Both the position numbers and the translations under genes were made by a program. The notes beneath the pieces are model-generated. The model did no database searches, was not told the DNA's origin, and was given only the letters and a program-made list of their open reading frames with translations. Positions 9,262 to 16,586 of a DNA stretch of 64,000 bases are shown in pieces (within the stretch, counting starts at the first letter, position 1; the number at the start of each line of letters is the position of its first letter). The stretch comes from Desulfovibrio sp. UCD-KL4C (GTDB taxonomy: Bacteria > Desulfobacterota > Desulfovibrionia > Desulfovibrionales > Desulfovibrionaceae): assembly GCF_006210265.1 (NCBI RefSeq), contig NZ_VCNC01000001.1, positions 258,843 through 322,842 on the forward strand, read 5' to 3'.

Positions 9262-9438
9262 GCTTATGCTGGGGCGGAGTTGTACAAGAAAACTGTTTTT
9301 TGAAAAATATTTTCTGTTGTTTTGTATCTGTATGTAATAATGAATTAAATTGTAACATACTGTGATTTTTTGTCTTACCAAAGATGACAGTTTTCACTGT
9401 GGATTAGGATGATATCATTGAAATTATCATAAAAAAAA

Positions 9439-9454
9439 TGGCATTGATCGTGCT
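9439..9454 (+). promoter_or_regulatory. Candidate sigma54 promoter of the PocR kinase operon
   Basis: TGGCAT-TGATC-GTGCT keeps the invariant GG (-24) and GC (-12) at the correct spacing and matches the consensus TGGCAC-N5-TTGCA in most positions. It lies 78 bp before the kinase start codon, which would fit autoregulation by the NtrC-type regulator of the same operon. Confidence 0.45.
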
Positions 9455-9531
9455 AAGATATTTAAAATATGAACTGTAATCTGTACTTCGTGTAAGCAAA
9501 AAAACGATTATATTGGACTAAGATACGAAAT

Positions 9532-11427
9532 ATGAAATCTAAAGATGAAAATTTAAATAAAACAAGTGTCCGAACTGAGGATTTTATTGACGAGCTTAAC
9601 ACTTTGCGTGGAAGAGTCTCAGAGCTTGAAGCGACGAGATCGCTTTGCGGTCATTTCGGCAAGGGCTGTAATCTCAGTACGCTAATTACTGATCCTCAGA
9701 TGGAGAATAATAATTCTCGATTTGAAGACTACTTTGATGTCGAGGCTATTCAGCAGATTCAGGATGCCTTTTCCGAGGCGACAAGTGTCTCCTCAATTAT
9801 CACTGATCTTAACGGACGCCCCATAACCAGACCAAGCCGGTTTTGTAAGCTGTGTAATGATGTTATCCGCAAGACTCCTAAGGGGCTTAAGAATTGTATG
9901 CGCTCCGATGCTGCGTTCGGCACAAAAAGTCCTCTCGAGCCTATCATGCGTCCTTGCCTGAGTGGCGGGCTTTGGGACGGGGGAACAAGCTTTTATGTTG
10001 GTGATCGCCATATTGCAAACTGGATTATAGGTCAGGTTCGTTGTCCTCCCATTAATGATGAGCGCATCAAAGGGTATGCCAGAGAGATTGGAGCTGACGC
10101 GGATGAATTTATGGAGGCATTAAAGCTTGTGCCTGTCATGTCGCGCGAAAAATTTCTAAGTGTATGCAATGTCCTTTGCCTTGTCGCCAACCAGATTTCA
10201 ATTTTAGCTCATAAAAATTTTCTACAGGCCCAAGCCATTGCCAGAAGGCGTGTTGCCGAGGCCGCTTTGCGGGAAAGTGAAGAGCGCTTTCGTCAGCTTT
10301 CCCAGTCAACTTTTGAAGCTATATTTATTCATCGTGATGGAGAAATACTGACTACAAATAAGGCAGGACATCGAATATTCGGCTATTCTCAGGAGGAATT
10401 TTCCGGTCTTAATATTGATGATCTGGCTGACCCCATTCATCGTGAAAAAGTTAAAGAATACACTGCAAAGATTAAAAAATCCCGCTTTGACGCTAATTTT
10501 AGGTGCAGAGACGGTAAGATGTTGATTTGTGAAATCCAGCAGCGTGACATAATTTTTCAGGGTGAAAATGTCGGTGTATGCGCAGTAAGAGATGTTACTG
10601 AACGGATTGAATCCGAGCGTCAGAGTAAAGAAAAAGAGCAGCAGCTTATTCAGGCTGATAAAATGGTTTCGTTGGGTATTCTTGTTTCTGGTATGGCTCA
10701 TGAAATAAACAATCCCAATAGTTTCATGACTCTTAATCTTCCGCTTCTTGGTGATATCTGGTCTGATATCACTCCAATCCTGGAAGAGTATTACCACGAA
10801 AACGGTGAATTCTTAGCTGGCGGCTTGGAGTACTCTGAACTTAGAAGTTTTATGCCTGACTTGCTTTCAAGGATGCAGGAGGGGGCGTGCAGAATCAGCG
10901 GAATTGTCAACAGTCTCAAGGATTATTCACGAATACAGCCTGGTGAATTGATGTGGGATGTTGATCTGTTAGATGTGATTAAAAATTCACTGCGTCTGCT
11001 GGAAAATATGATCAGCCATAAGACGGCCAAGTTTGAAGCTGATCTTGCAGAATCATTACCAACCGTTCGCGGTAATTCTCAGCGTTTATCACAGGTTCTG
11101 ATTAACTTGCTGGTAAACTCATGTGAAGCTTTGACTGATCGTAAACAGGGAATTTATCTTTCTGCTAAGTACAATAAGGCTGAAAATAGAGTAGATATAA
11201 TTGTACGTGATGAGGGTAGCGGTATTGAAATTGAGAATCTTAAAAAGATAACAGATCCGTTTTTCACCACTAAACGGAACAGCGGCGGAACAGGGCTTGG
11301 GCTCTCCGTGTCTTTGTCTATAGTACAGGAACATTCCGGAGAATTGGAATTTTCCAGTAATCCCGGTGGGGGAACTGTTGCAATATTTTCGATCCCGGTC
11401 TTAGAAAGTGAGGATGAGAATGCATAA
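9532..11427 (+). CDS. PocR-domain PAS histidine kinase
   Basis: A cytoplasmic sensor kinase without membrane segments. After a short coiled N-terminus (residues 20-37) comes a PocR ligand-binding domain (about 65-240) with its Cys-rich core (CKLCNDVIR, NCMRSD, PCLSGG, GQVRCPP). A PAS domain (about 248-360), a HisKA domain with the phospho-His motif GMAHEINNPNS and an HATPase_c domain ending in DPFFTTKR and GTGLGLS follow. PocR domains are known as sensors of small organic molecules such as 1,2-propanediol in pdu regulation. Its position divergent from a diol dehydratase operon therefore suggests that it senses that enzyme's substrate. It overlaps the downstream regulator gene by a few bases, giving translational coupling. 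Confidence 0.9.
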   Translation: MKSKDENLNKTSVRTEDFIDELNTLRGRVSELEATRSLCGHFGKGCNLSTLITDPQMENNNSRFEDYFDVEAIQQIQDAFSEATSVSSIITDLNGRPITRPSRFCKLCNDVIRKTPKGLKNCMRSDAAFGTKSPLEPIMRPCLSGGLWDGGTSFYVGDRHIANWIIGQVRCPPINDERIKGYAREIGADADEFMEALKLVPVMSREKFLSVCNVLCLVANQISILAHKNFLQAQAIARRRVAEAALRESEERFRQLSQSTFEAIFIHRDGEILTTNKAGHRIFGYSQEEFSGLNIDDLADPIHREKVKEYTAKIKKSRFDANFRCRDGKMLICEIQQRDIIFQGENVGVCAVRDVTERIESERQSKEKEQQLIQADKMVSLGILVSGMAHEINNPNSFMTLNLPLLGDIWSDITPILEEYYHENGEFLAGGLEYSELRSFMPDLLSRMQEGACRISGIVNSLKDYSRIQPGELMWDVDLLDVIKNSLRLLENMISHKTAKFEADLAESLPTVRGNSQRLSQVLINLLVNSCEALTDRKQGIYLSAKYNKAENRVDIIVRDEGSGIEIENLKKITDPFFTTKRNSGGTGLGLSVSLSIVQEHSGELEFSSNPGGGTVAIFSIPVLESEDENA

Positions 11428-12832
11428 AGTAGCAGGTCTTACACCGATATATCCACTTTTGCTTGTTGATGATGAAGATTCATGGCTGCAAAGTTTCAGG
11501 GCTACTCTTCGTTCACAGGGGATTGATAATGTAGTCCTTTTGAATGATGGAACTAAGGTCATGGAGATGCTCGGGCGTAGTAAATTTTGCGCTGTTGCTG
11601 TAGATTTGATGATGCCGAGTATTTCCGGCGAAGAACTTATTTCACAGATTGTTGAAGAACACCCAGAACTTCCTGTTCTCGTCATTTCGGGGCTCAACGA
11701 TATTAAGGCAGTAGTCAACTGTATCCGCAAAGGCGCTTTTGATTTTATAGTCAAAACAGAGGAACGCAATACACTTATTGCCGGGGTGCGTCATGCTATT
11801 GAAATTTTTGAATTGCGGCAGGAGAACAGTTCATTACAGGAAAGATTTTTTATGGACGGCCCGGATAGGCCTGAGCTGTTTTCAGACATTATTACTGCCC
11901 ACAAGGATATGCTTTCTATATTTAAATATATTGAAGCCATCGCTGAAACTTCACGCCCTGTGCTGATTACAGGAGAATCTGGAGTAGGTAAGGAACTTAT
12001 TGCGCGGGCAGTGCATGAAGCCAGCGGACGAAAAGGGGAATTTGTAGCAGTTAATGTTGCTGGTTTAGATGATAATATATTTTCAGATACATTGTTCGGA
12101 CATAAGAAGGGGGCTTTTACCGGAGCGGCTGAAGCTCGCATCGGACTAGTTGAAAAAGCTAAAAAAGGCACCTTGTTTCTTGATGAGATAGGTGATCTTA
12201 GCCAGACATCGCAGACTAAATTACTGCGCTTGTTGCAGGAGCACGAGTTTATGCCGTTGGGGTCTGATATGGCTAAGCGGTCCAGTGCAAGAGTTATTAC
12301 TGCAACCCATCAGTCAATCAACGGAATGCAGGAGCATGGTAAATTTCGTAAAGATTTGTTTTTCAGGCTGCGTGGACATCTGCTTTGCATTCCGCCTCTC
12401 AGAGAGCGTATGGAAGATATTCCGCTTTTGCTTTCACATTTTTTGAATGAAGTTCAGGCAGAGGTCGATGCTGATGTTGAGGCGGATATTCATGAAATAG
12501 CGAGTTTTTTGGATAATTATTCCTTTCCAGGCAATATTCGTGAGCTCCAGCACTTAGTTCATGATGCTGCCAGTATTTGCGGATATAAGGAGCTTAGGCC
12601 GGAGCATTTTAAGAAGTTGCTGGTTGTTCCTGTAGAGTCAGGACCCAGCGGTTTAAATAGTGCTTTGGAAGAAAGTGTGACATTCGGCAACAGATTACCG
12701 ACCTTGCATGAACTTCGGTCAAAACTTTTTGATGAAGCTCTTCGGCGCACAAAAGGGAATCAATCTTCTGCCGCACAGCTTATAGGTGTTACTAGGCAGG
12801 CTGTGAGTAAGTATTTAAAGAAGAGTGAATAA
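11420..12832 (+). CDS. NtrC-type sigma54 response regulator
   Basis: A response regulator that activates sigma54 promoters. The receiver domain (about 10-125) carries the acidic pocket DDED and the phospho-Asp in AVDLMMP. The AAA+ domain (about 155-385) has Walker A GESGVGKE, the sigma54-contacting loop GAFTGA and Walker [11 protein letters not shown] Fis-type HTH closes the protein (NQSSAAQLIGVTRQAVSKYL). I prefer the ATG at 11420, which has GAGG six bases upstream, over the GTG at 11408. It overlaps the kinase stop by 8 bp, so the two form a cognate pair. The likely target is the dehydratase operon on the other side of the control region. Confidence 0.92.
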   Translation: MHKVAGLTPIYPLLLVDDEDSWLQSFRATLRSQGIDNVVLLNDGTKVMEMLGRSKFCAVAVDLMMPSISGEELISQIVEEHPELPVLVISGLNDIKAVVNCIRKGAFDFIVKTEERNTLIAGVRHAIEIFELRQENSSLQERFFMDGPDRPELFSDIITAHKDMLSIFKYIEAIAETSRPVLITGESGVGKELIARAVHEASGRKGEFVAVNVAGLDDNIFSDTLFGHKKGAFTGAAEARIGLVEKAKKGTLFLDEIGDLSQTSQTKLLRLLQEHEFMPLGSDMAKRSSARVITATHQSINGMQEHGKFRKDLFFRLRGHLLCIPPLRERMEDIPLLLSHFLNEVQAEVDADVEADIHEIASFLDNYSFPGNIRELQHLVHDAASICGYKELRPEHFKKLLVVPVESGPSGLNSALEESVTFGNRLPTLHELRSKLFDEALRRTKGNQSSAAQLIGVTRQAVSKYLKKSE

Positions 12833-12855
12833 GAGAAAGTTAATTTGATCTGATT

Positions 12856-13707
12856 TTACTGTGCAACAGTGCCAACCCGTGAAGTTTCAATCAAAATTTC
12901 TGTTACGAACTTGGATGTATTCTGGGTAGTCCAGTAGTCAGTGATATACCGTTCGTATGAACCTTCGCCGAGAATGTATCCATTGTGGCTCGCCCACCTG
13001 CAAATCTTTTGATACGTTGTATGAATTTCTTCATGAGGGCCAATATGATAACAAGACACCATCATATTGCCACCAAATTCAAATTGATTTTCTTCTTTGC
13101 AGGGCATTAATGTTTTTTGTAAGATTTTTACAGGCTGGTTTATATTCTCGATTCTGTCGTTTAAAGATGAAAAATTAATAATAACCGGACCGGTAATTTC
13201 ATTTTCGAGATCTTCAACATGTTGTGTAAATTCGAGATTGATAATTGATGATTTTATGTCGTTATCAAATTCTTGATCAAAAAAGATTAGATTAGAAGGA
13301 TCGACGTATTTAACCGATACTTCTTTGATATTATTATCAATCACCATTTCAGCTTCTAAAATAAGTGTATACCAATCTTTTACAGATACATGCTTTCTAC
13401 GAAGTTTTTCCTGTTCTTTTTTAAGCTCATTAATTTTAGAAACGAAAGATTTTTGGAGCGATTTGAAGACATTAGATCCACTTCCTTCGATGAATTCTTT
13501 CATCTCATCAAGTGTAAATCCCATTTGTTTATAATATTTAATGACAGGGACAGCTAACAACGCATCGTGTGTATAGTATCTGTAGTTGTTGTAATCATGG
13601 CGATGGGAGGGGATGAGGTTTATCGTATCATAATAGCGAAGAGTTTTTTTTGATATATTACATATCTTGCTCATGTCTCCTATGAAATATCTATTTTTAG
13701 TCTCCAT
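12856..13707 (-). CDS. MerR-family transcriptional activator with GyrI-like sensor domain
   Basis: A MerR-type regulator. Residues 5-75 form the winged-helix domain (IGDMSKICNISKKTLRYYD, then the MerR signature HDALLAVPVIKYYKQMGFTLDEM). A long coiled-coil dimerisation helix follows (75-115), then a C-terminal GyrI/BmrR-like ligand pocket (about 130-283). It resembles BmrR in layout and probably binds a small, possibly cationic, ligand. Two promoters nearby carry a MerR-type dyad in an over-long spacer (15278-15308 and 15771-15802), so it is the likely activator of both the transporter operon and the choline microcompartment operon. The start is set by AGGAGG just upstream. Confidence 0.88.
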   Translation of the reverse strand: METKNRYFIGDMSKICNISKKTLRYYDTINLIPSHRHDYNNYRYYTHDALLAVPVIKYYKQMGFTLDEMKEFIEGSGSNVFKSLQKSFVSKINELKKEQEKLRRKHVSVKDWYTLILEAEMVIDNNIKEVSVKYVDPSNLIFFDQEFDNDIKSSIINLEFTQHVEDLENEITGPVIINFSSLNDRIENINQPVKILQKTLMPCKEENQFEFGGNMMVSCYHIGPHEEIHTTYQKICRWASHNGYILGEGSYERYITDYWTTQNTSKFVTEILIETSRVGTVAQ

Positions 13708-13773
13708 AGTGTTCCCTCCTGTTGCGTTATATTATTCCGTCATTTCAATATGTTGTTAAAGGTCATATAAAAT

Positions 13774-13803
13774 GGGGAGCGTCTTCGTTGCGAAGCGCTC
13801 CCC
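13774..13803 (-). terminator. Strong hairpin between the 88-residue gene and merR
   Basis: GGGGAGCG (13774-13781) pairs with CGCTCCCC (13796-13803), and CTTCG (13783-13787) with CGAAG (13791-13795). On the minus strand the stem is followed by ATTTTAT. It should end most transcripts from the transporter operon before merR. Confidence 0.75.
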
Positions 13804-13827
13804 TTATATCTAGTAGAATTTTTTAGG

Positions 13828-14094
13828 TCAATCCTTGATATAGCGATTGATTGTTGCGGCCCCTTCTTCATGAGCTCGGTAGTAAACACGAAGTTCTTCG
13901 TTGGAATCAAGGTCAAATCTTGATTCTTCAAGAAGTCCGTTAGCTTCAGCTGTCATTAAGGCATTTATGACAGATTGTTTTTTGAATGCTTTGAAGTGCC
14001 CGTACTGGTTTTTTAGTGCATCCATTACGCCGTCTGCGCAAGCTTCTTCAGTTTTGGTAAAGAACTTTAATATAGCGTAGTTTAAGGGGTTCAT
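13828..14094 (-). CDS. Small winged-helix-like protein linked to the transporter
   Basis: An 88-residue protein that I cannot assign to a named family. The sequence looks like a compact winged helix: helices around NYAILKFFTK, EEACADGVMDALK and KKQSVINALMTAEANGLL, then a beta-wing LRVYYRAHEEGA. It could be a small DNA-binding regulator or a protein-protein adaptor. Its ATG overlaps the stop of the DMT transporter gene by 4 bp (ATGA), so the two are translationally coupled and presumably act together. Being under the MerR-type promoter ties it to choline use. Confidence 0.75.
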   Translation of the reverse strand: MNPLNYAILKFFTKTEEACADGVMDALKNQYGHFKAFKKQSVINALMTAEANGLLEESRFDLDSNEELRVYYRAHEEGAATINRYIKD

Positions 14095-15176
14095 GCTATC
14101 TCCTGATCATTCTTTTTAAACAAATCCATAGGGTTCATTGATATGATAAAGATACCGATAACCATTGTTATGGCTGCAATCCATGCGATAGGAGGCATGG
14201 CCCATCCTTCATATCCGAAACAAACACCAAGAACTATCCAGCAGCAAAATGGTCCCCAGAACGAAAAGGTTCCGTTACAAGACATTCCAAGAGCTGCCCC
14301 GCACATAGCGTTGCCTTTATACCAGTACATGAAGGTCAGGTACGCACTAAGGCCAGCAATAACAAACCAAATAATCGAGCTGTCAGTGAAGGACTGTGCA
14401 ACCATGCTGAATGCATCAACATGCGCGATCATGCTGAACAAGGGTACTAAAATAAGAAGGTTTGAAAGACCTGCGGTGACCTGACGGATAGTAATACCGA
14501 TTTCAGGGTCGATCATTGAGGTTCCATAACCGCATATACATCCTTCAATTCCCCAGCAAACTGCTGCAAGGAAGCCAAAGAAGAGACCTAACAGAAGGTT
14601 GTCAGGAACATTATCGCCGATTCCTGTACTACCGATCATGAAGCTGGCTCCGAAACAAATGGCGATACCAAGGAGCATGCGGGAGTTCAGTTCCTGTTTA
14701 AATAGAATTCTTCCCAGAATAGCCCCAACTGCCGGACAAAGAGCAGCAATAGGAACTACAATAGAACCTGCGAGCTGGAGACCGACAACATATGATGTAC
14801 TTGCAAGTGGTCCGCCGATAATAGCTGCGATAACCATTGCCATACCTGGTTTTGTTTTAACGCACCTAAGAAAATCACCGAATCTTCCTCTAAAGTTTGC
14901 AATACCTACAGCCCAGACAGCGCTGCATGTGTCAGTTGTCGCTGCTCCAAGTGCGCTTAGCAGATACATAACTCCAAAAGCAGATAAACCGGAATTTGCT
15001 CCGTACCATTCAACCCAAACGCCCTTGGACATACCAAGAGTCATGAATGCAGTATAAAATCCGTATAGAAGTCCTGAAAGCAGGGCTGTAATAATCCCCT
15101 GCCTTCGAAAGCTTGCTGCAAGCTTTCGTTTCGCAGTCACTGCTGCCGGGTTTAGTGCAATAGAAGCGTGCCCCAT
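14091..15176 (-). CDS. DMT-superfamily (EamA-like) transporter
   Basis: A ten-helix inner-membrane transporter of the drug/metabolite superfamily, 361 residues, with two homologous halves. Hydrophobic helices start at about residue 32 (ITALLSGLLYGFYTAFMTLG) and end at about 345. The second half contains FFGFLAAVCWGIEGCICGYG. The start has a good AAGGAG site. It is expressed from a MerR-type promoter almost the same as that of the choline microcompartment operon, so it may import choline or another quaternary amine, or export a product such as trimethylamine. Direction and substrate are inferred from location only. Confidence 0.85.
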   Translation of the reverse strand: MGHASIALNPAAVTAKRKLAASFRRQGIITALLSGLLYGFYTAFMTLGMSKGVWVEWYGANSGLSAFGVMYLLSALGAATTDTCSAVWAVGIANFRGRFGDFLRCVKTKPGMAMVIAAIIGGPLASTSYVVGLQLAGSIVVPIAALCPAVGAILGRILFKQELNSRMLLGIAICFGASFMIGSTGIGDNVPDNLLLGLFFGFLAAVCWGIEGCICGYGTSMIDPEIGITIRQVTAGLSNLLILVPLFSMIAHVDAFSMVAQSFTDSSIIWFVIAGLSAYLTFMYWYKGNAMCGAALGMSCNGTFSFWGPFCCWIVLGVCFGYEGWAMPPIAWIAAITMVIGIFIISMNPMDLFKKNDQEIA

Positions 15177-15277
15177 GGTCGTCTCCTTAAAACATTAAAA
15201 GATGAATATGAAAAATATTTCCTCACAAAAGTCCGTACCCACTTCCATTCTGCAGATACAAAGTACTCCTCATAACA

Positions 15278-15308
15278 TTTATACCCTTCCCCTTAAGGGG
15301 AAGGTCAA
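15278..15308 (-). promoter_or_regulatory. MerR-type promoter of the transporter operon
   Basis: On the minus strand a -35 TTGACC (15308-15303) and a -10 TATAAA (15283-15278) are separated by exactly 19 bp, which is longer than the usual 17. That spacer contains the dyad TTCCCCTT-AAGGGGAA. This is the textbook layout of a promoter that a MerR protein activates by DNA distortion. It lies about 100 bp upstream of the transporter start. Confidence 0.8.
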
Positions 15309-15310
15309 TG

Positions 15311-15770
15311 CTCTTATTCTAATTTGGCTTGAAACTAGTTAGTTTGTGAATAAATAAATAGCTGTTTTAACAAAATTTAATGTTATATATCAGTAACTTA
15401 ATAAAATTGATATGTGTTATAGTTTTCACAAATACCTTGTTTCTACTCGTACCGTCAGAGCTGTATATTGTTAATAAAAGCCTTAAGTTAGAATGGTTGT
15501 TGGTGTTTTTTAATCATAAAATATTGGAAAAAGTTTTTATACAAATAGTCTTTTATTACAATGTCTTAAGGTGTAGTTCTTATTCCATTTATTCCGCTAA
15601 ATTCAGCATATTTGACGTGAATTTTTTGTTTCTCCTTCCATCAAATCGGTGCGTTTTCATAGTAATTATCCAAACTTTGGTCAAACAAATGCCATTTTTG
15701 TAATCAAGCTAAACAAAAATGTAATATTTTAATCTTTTAACAACTAAAACAAAAAAAAACGAAAAGTGTA
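15311..15770. other. AT-rich spacer between the two MerR-type promoters
   Basis: About 460 bp, very AT-rich. A 107-residue open frame at 15380-15703 has no ribosome-binding site and low-complexity hydrophobic composition, so I do not call a gene. No other clear element is seen. Confidence 0.5.
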
Positions 15771-15802
15771 TTGACCTTCCCCTTTGGGGGAGGGGGTAGC
15801 CT
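15771..15802 (+). promoter_or_regulatory. MerR-type promoter of the choline microcompartment operon
   Basis: TTGACC (15771-15776) and a weak -10, TAGCCT (15797-15802), flank a 20-bp spacer (19 if the -10 is read as GTAGCC). The spacer holds the dyad TTCCCCTTTGGGGGAGGGG. It shares its first 14 bases with the element at 15303-15308 read on the other strand (TTGACCTTCCCCTT). It is 100 bp upstream of the first shell gene. Confidence 0.75.
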
Positions 15803-15901
15803 TAAAGTCGGACATAAAAAAGAACTTTAGTTTAGGAGCTCTTGATCCGCTCGGCAGAAGTTGAAGTTATGAACTGAAGAATCAGCTCAAATGGAGATCA
15901 C

Positions 15902-16516
15902 ATGAGATATTACGGCGAAGAGGCTTTGGGCCTTATTGAAACTATTGGAATGGTTCCAGCAATAAACGGTGCAGACCAGATGCTGAAAACAGCAGATGTA
16001 GAGCTTATTTCATACGAAAACATTGGGTCTACCCTTGTTGCCGTTATGGTCAAAGGTGATGTCGCTGCCGTCAAAGCTGCGGTTGAATCCGGTGCTGTTG
16101 CAGCAGCAGAAATAGGTACGCTTACCGCACAAAATATCATGCCTCGTCCAATTCGTGGAGTCGGAGATATCGTTTCCGTACATGCTGTGGAAGGTGGTGA
16201 TGAGAATGGTCAGGCAGAAAGACCAAAGGCAATGGGACTCATTGAAACTTTCGGTATTGTTTTTGTACTTGAAGCCGCCGACGCTATGATGAAGGCTGCT
16301 GATGTAGAGCTTATCGGATATGAAAATGTAGCTTCCGGTTATATTTCTGTTTTGGTTCAAGGTGATGTCGCAGCGTGTAAATCTGCTGTTGAATCTGGAA
16401 TTAAAGCAGTAGAAGCAATGGGAGCTGAAGTTTACAGCTCTGTTGTTATCCCTACCCCTCACCCTGATTTAGTCAAAATTACTAAAATATACGAGATCAG
16501 CACTTTGCTTGCTTAA
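15902..16516 (+). CDS. Tandem-domain microcompartment shell protein (BMC-T)
   Basis: A 204-residue shell protein with two BMC domains in normal order (about 8-80 and 111-185), each starting A-L/M-G-L-I-E-T. Such proteins form pseudohexameric trimers in the shell facet. The pore-loop positions read SYENIGS and GYENVAS, without the PduT-type cysteine, so no Fe-S cluster is expected. Between the domains lies a charged linker (GGDENGQAERPK). It is the first gene of the operon, after a GGAG site. Its exact equivalent in other choline loci is not certain. Confidence 0.9.
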   Translation: MRYYGEEALGLIETIGMVPAINGADQMLKTADVELISYENIGSTLVAVMVKGDVAAVKAAVESGAVAAAEIGTLTAQNIMPRPIRGVGDIVSVHAVEGGDENGQAERPKAMGLIETFGIVFVLEAADAMMKAADVELIGYENVASGYISVLVQGDVAACKSAVESGIKAVEAMGAEVYSSVVIPTPHPDLVKITKIYEISTLLA

Positions 16517-16586
16517 TTTCGCGATCATTTCGTGGAATGTATGGCAAACAAGTGGTTGTTTATACACATGCTAGAGGGGGGATATA

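Larger units (their letters stand above)
8961..9531. other. Divergent control region of the dehydratase operon and the PocR kinase operon
   Basis: A 571-bp non-coding region with no credible gene. It holds a TTGACA (9224-9229) / TGTCAA (9247-9252) dyad, a TCACCCTAG (9132-9140) / CTAGGGGGTGA (9158-9168) dyad, and two related direct elements described separately. On the minus strand a degenerate sigma54-like sequence with TGGCAT at about 9047-9052 lies 80-90 bp before the HbpS-like gene, but its -12 part is poor. Confidence 0.5.

Noticed and set aside
9158-9397. 79-residue frame in the divergent control region
   Set aside because: Overlaps the repeat and dyad elements, has no ribosome-binding site and no match.
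10306-10797. 163-residue frame antisense to the PocR kinase
   Set aside because: Lies fully inside a well-supported gene; biased composition typical of a shadow frame.
15380-15703. 107-residue open frame between the MerR-type promoters
   Set aside because: AT-rich low-complexity sequence, no ribosome-binding site and no recognisable fold.
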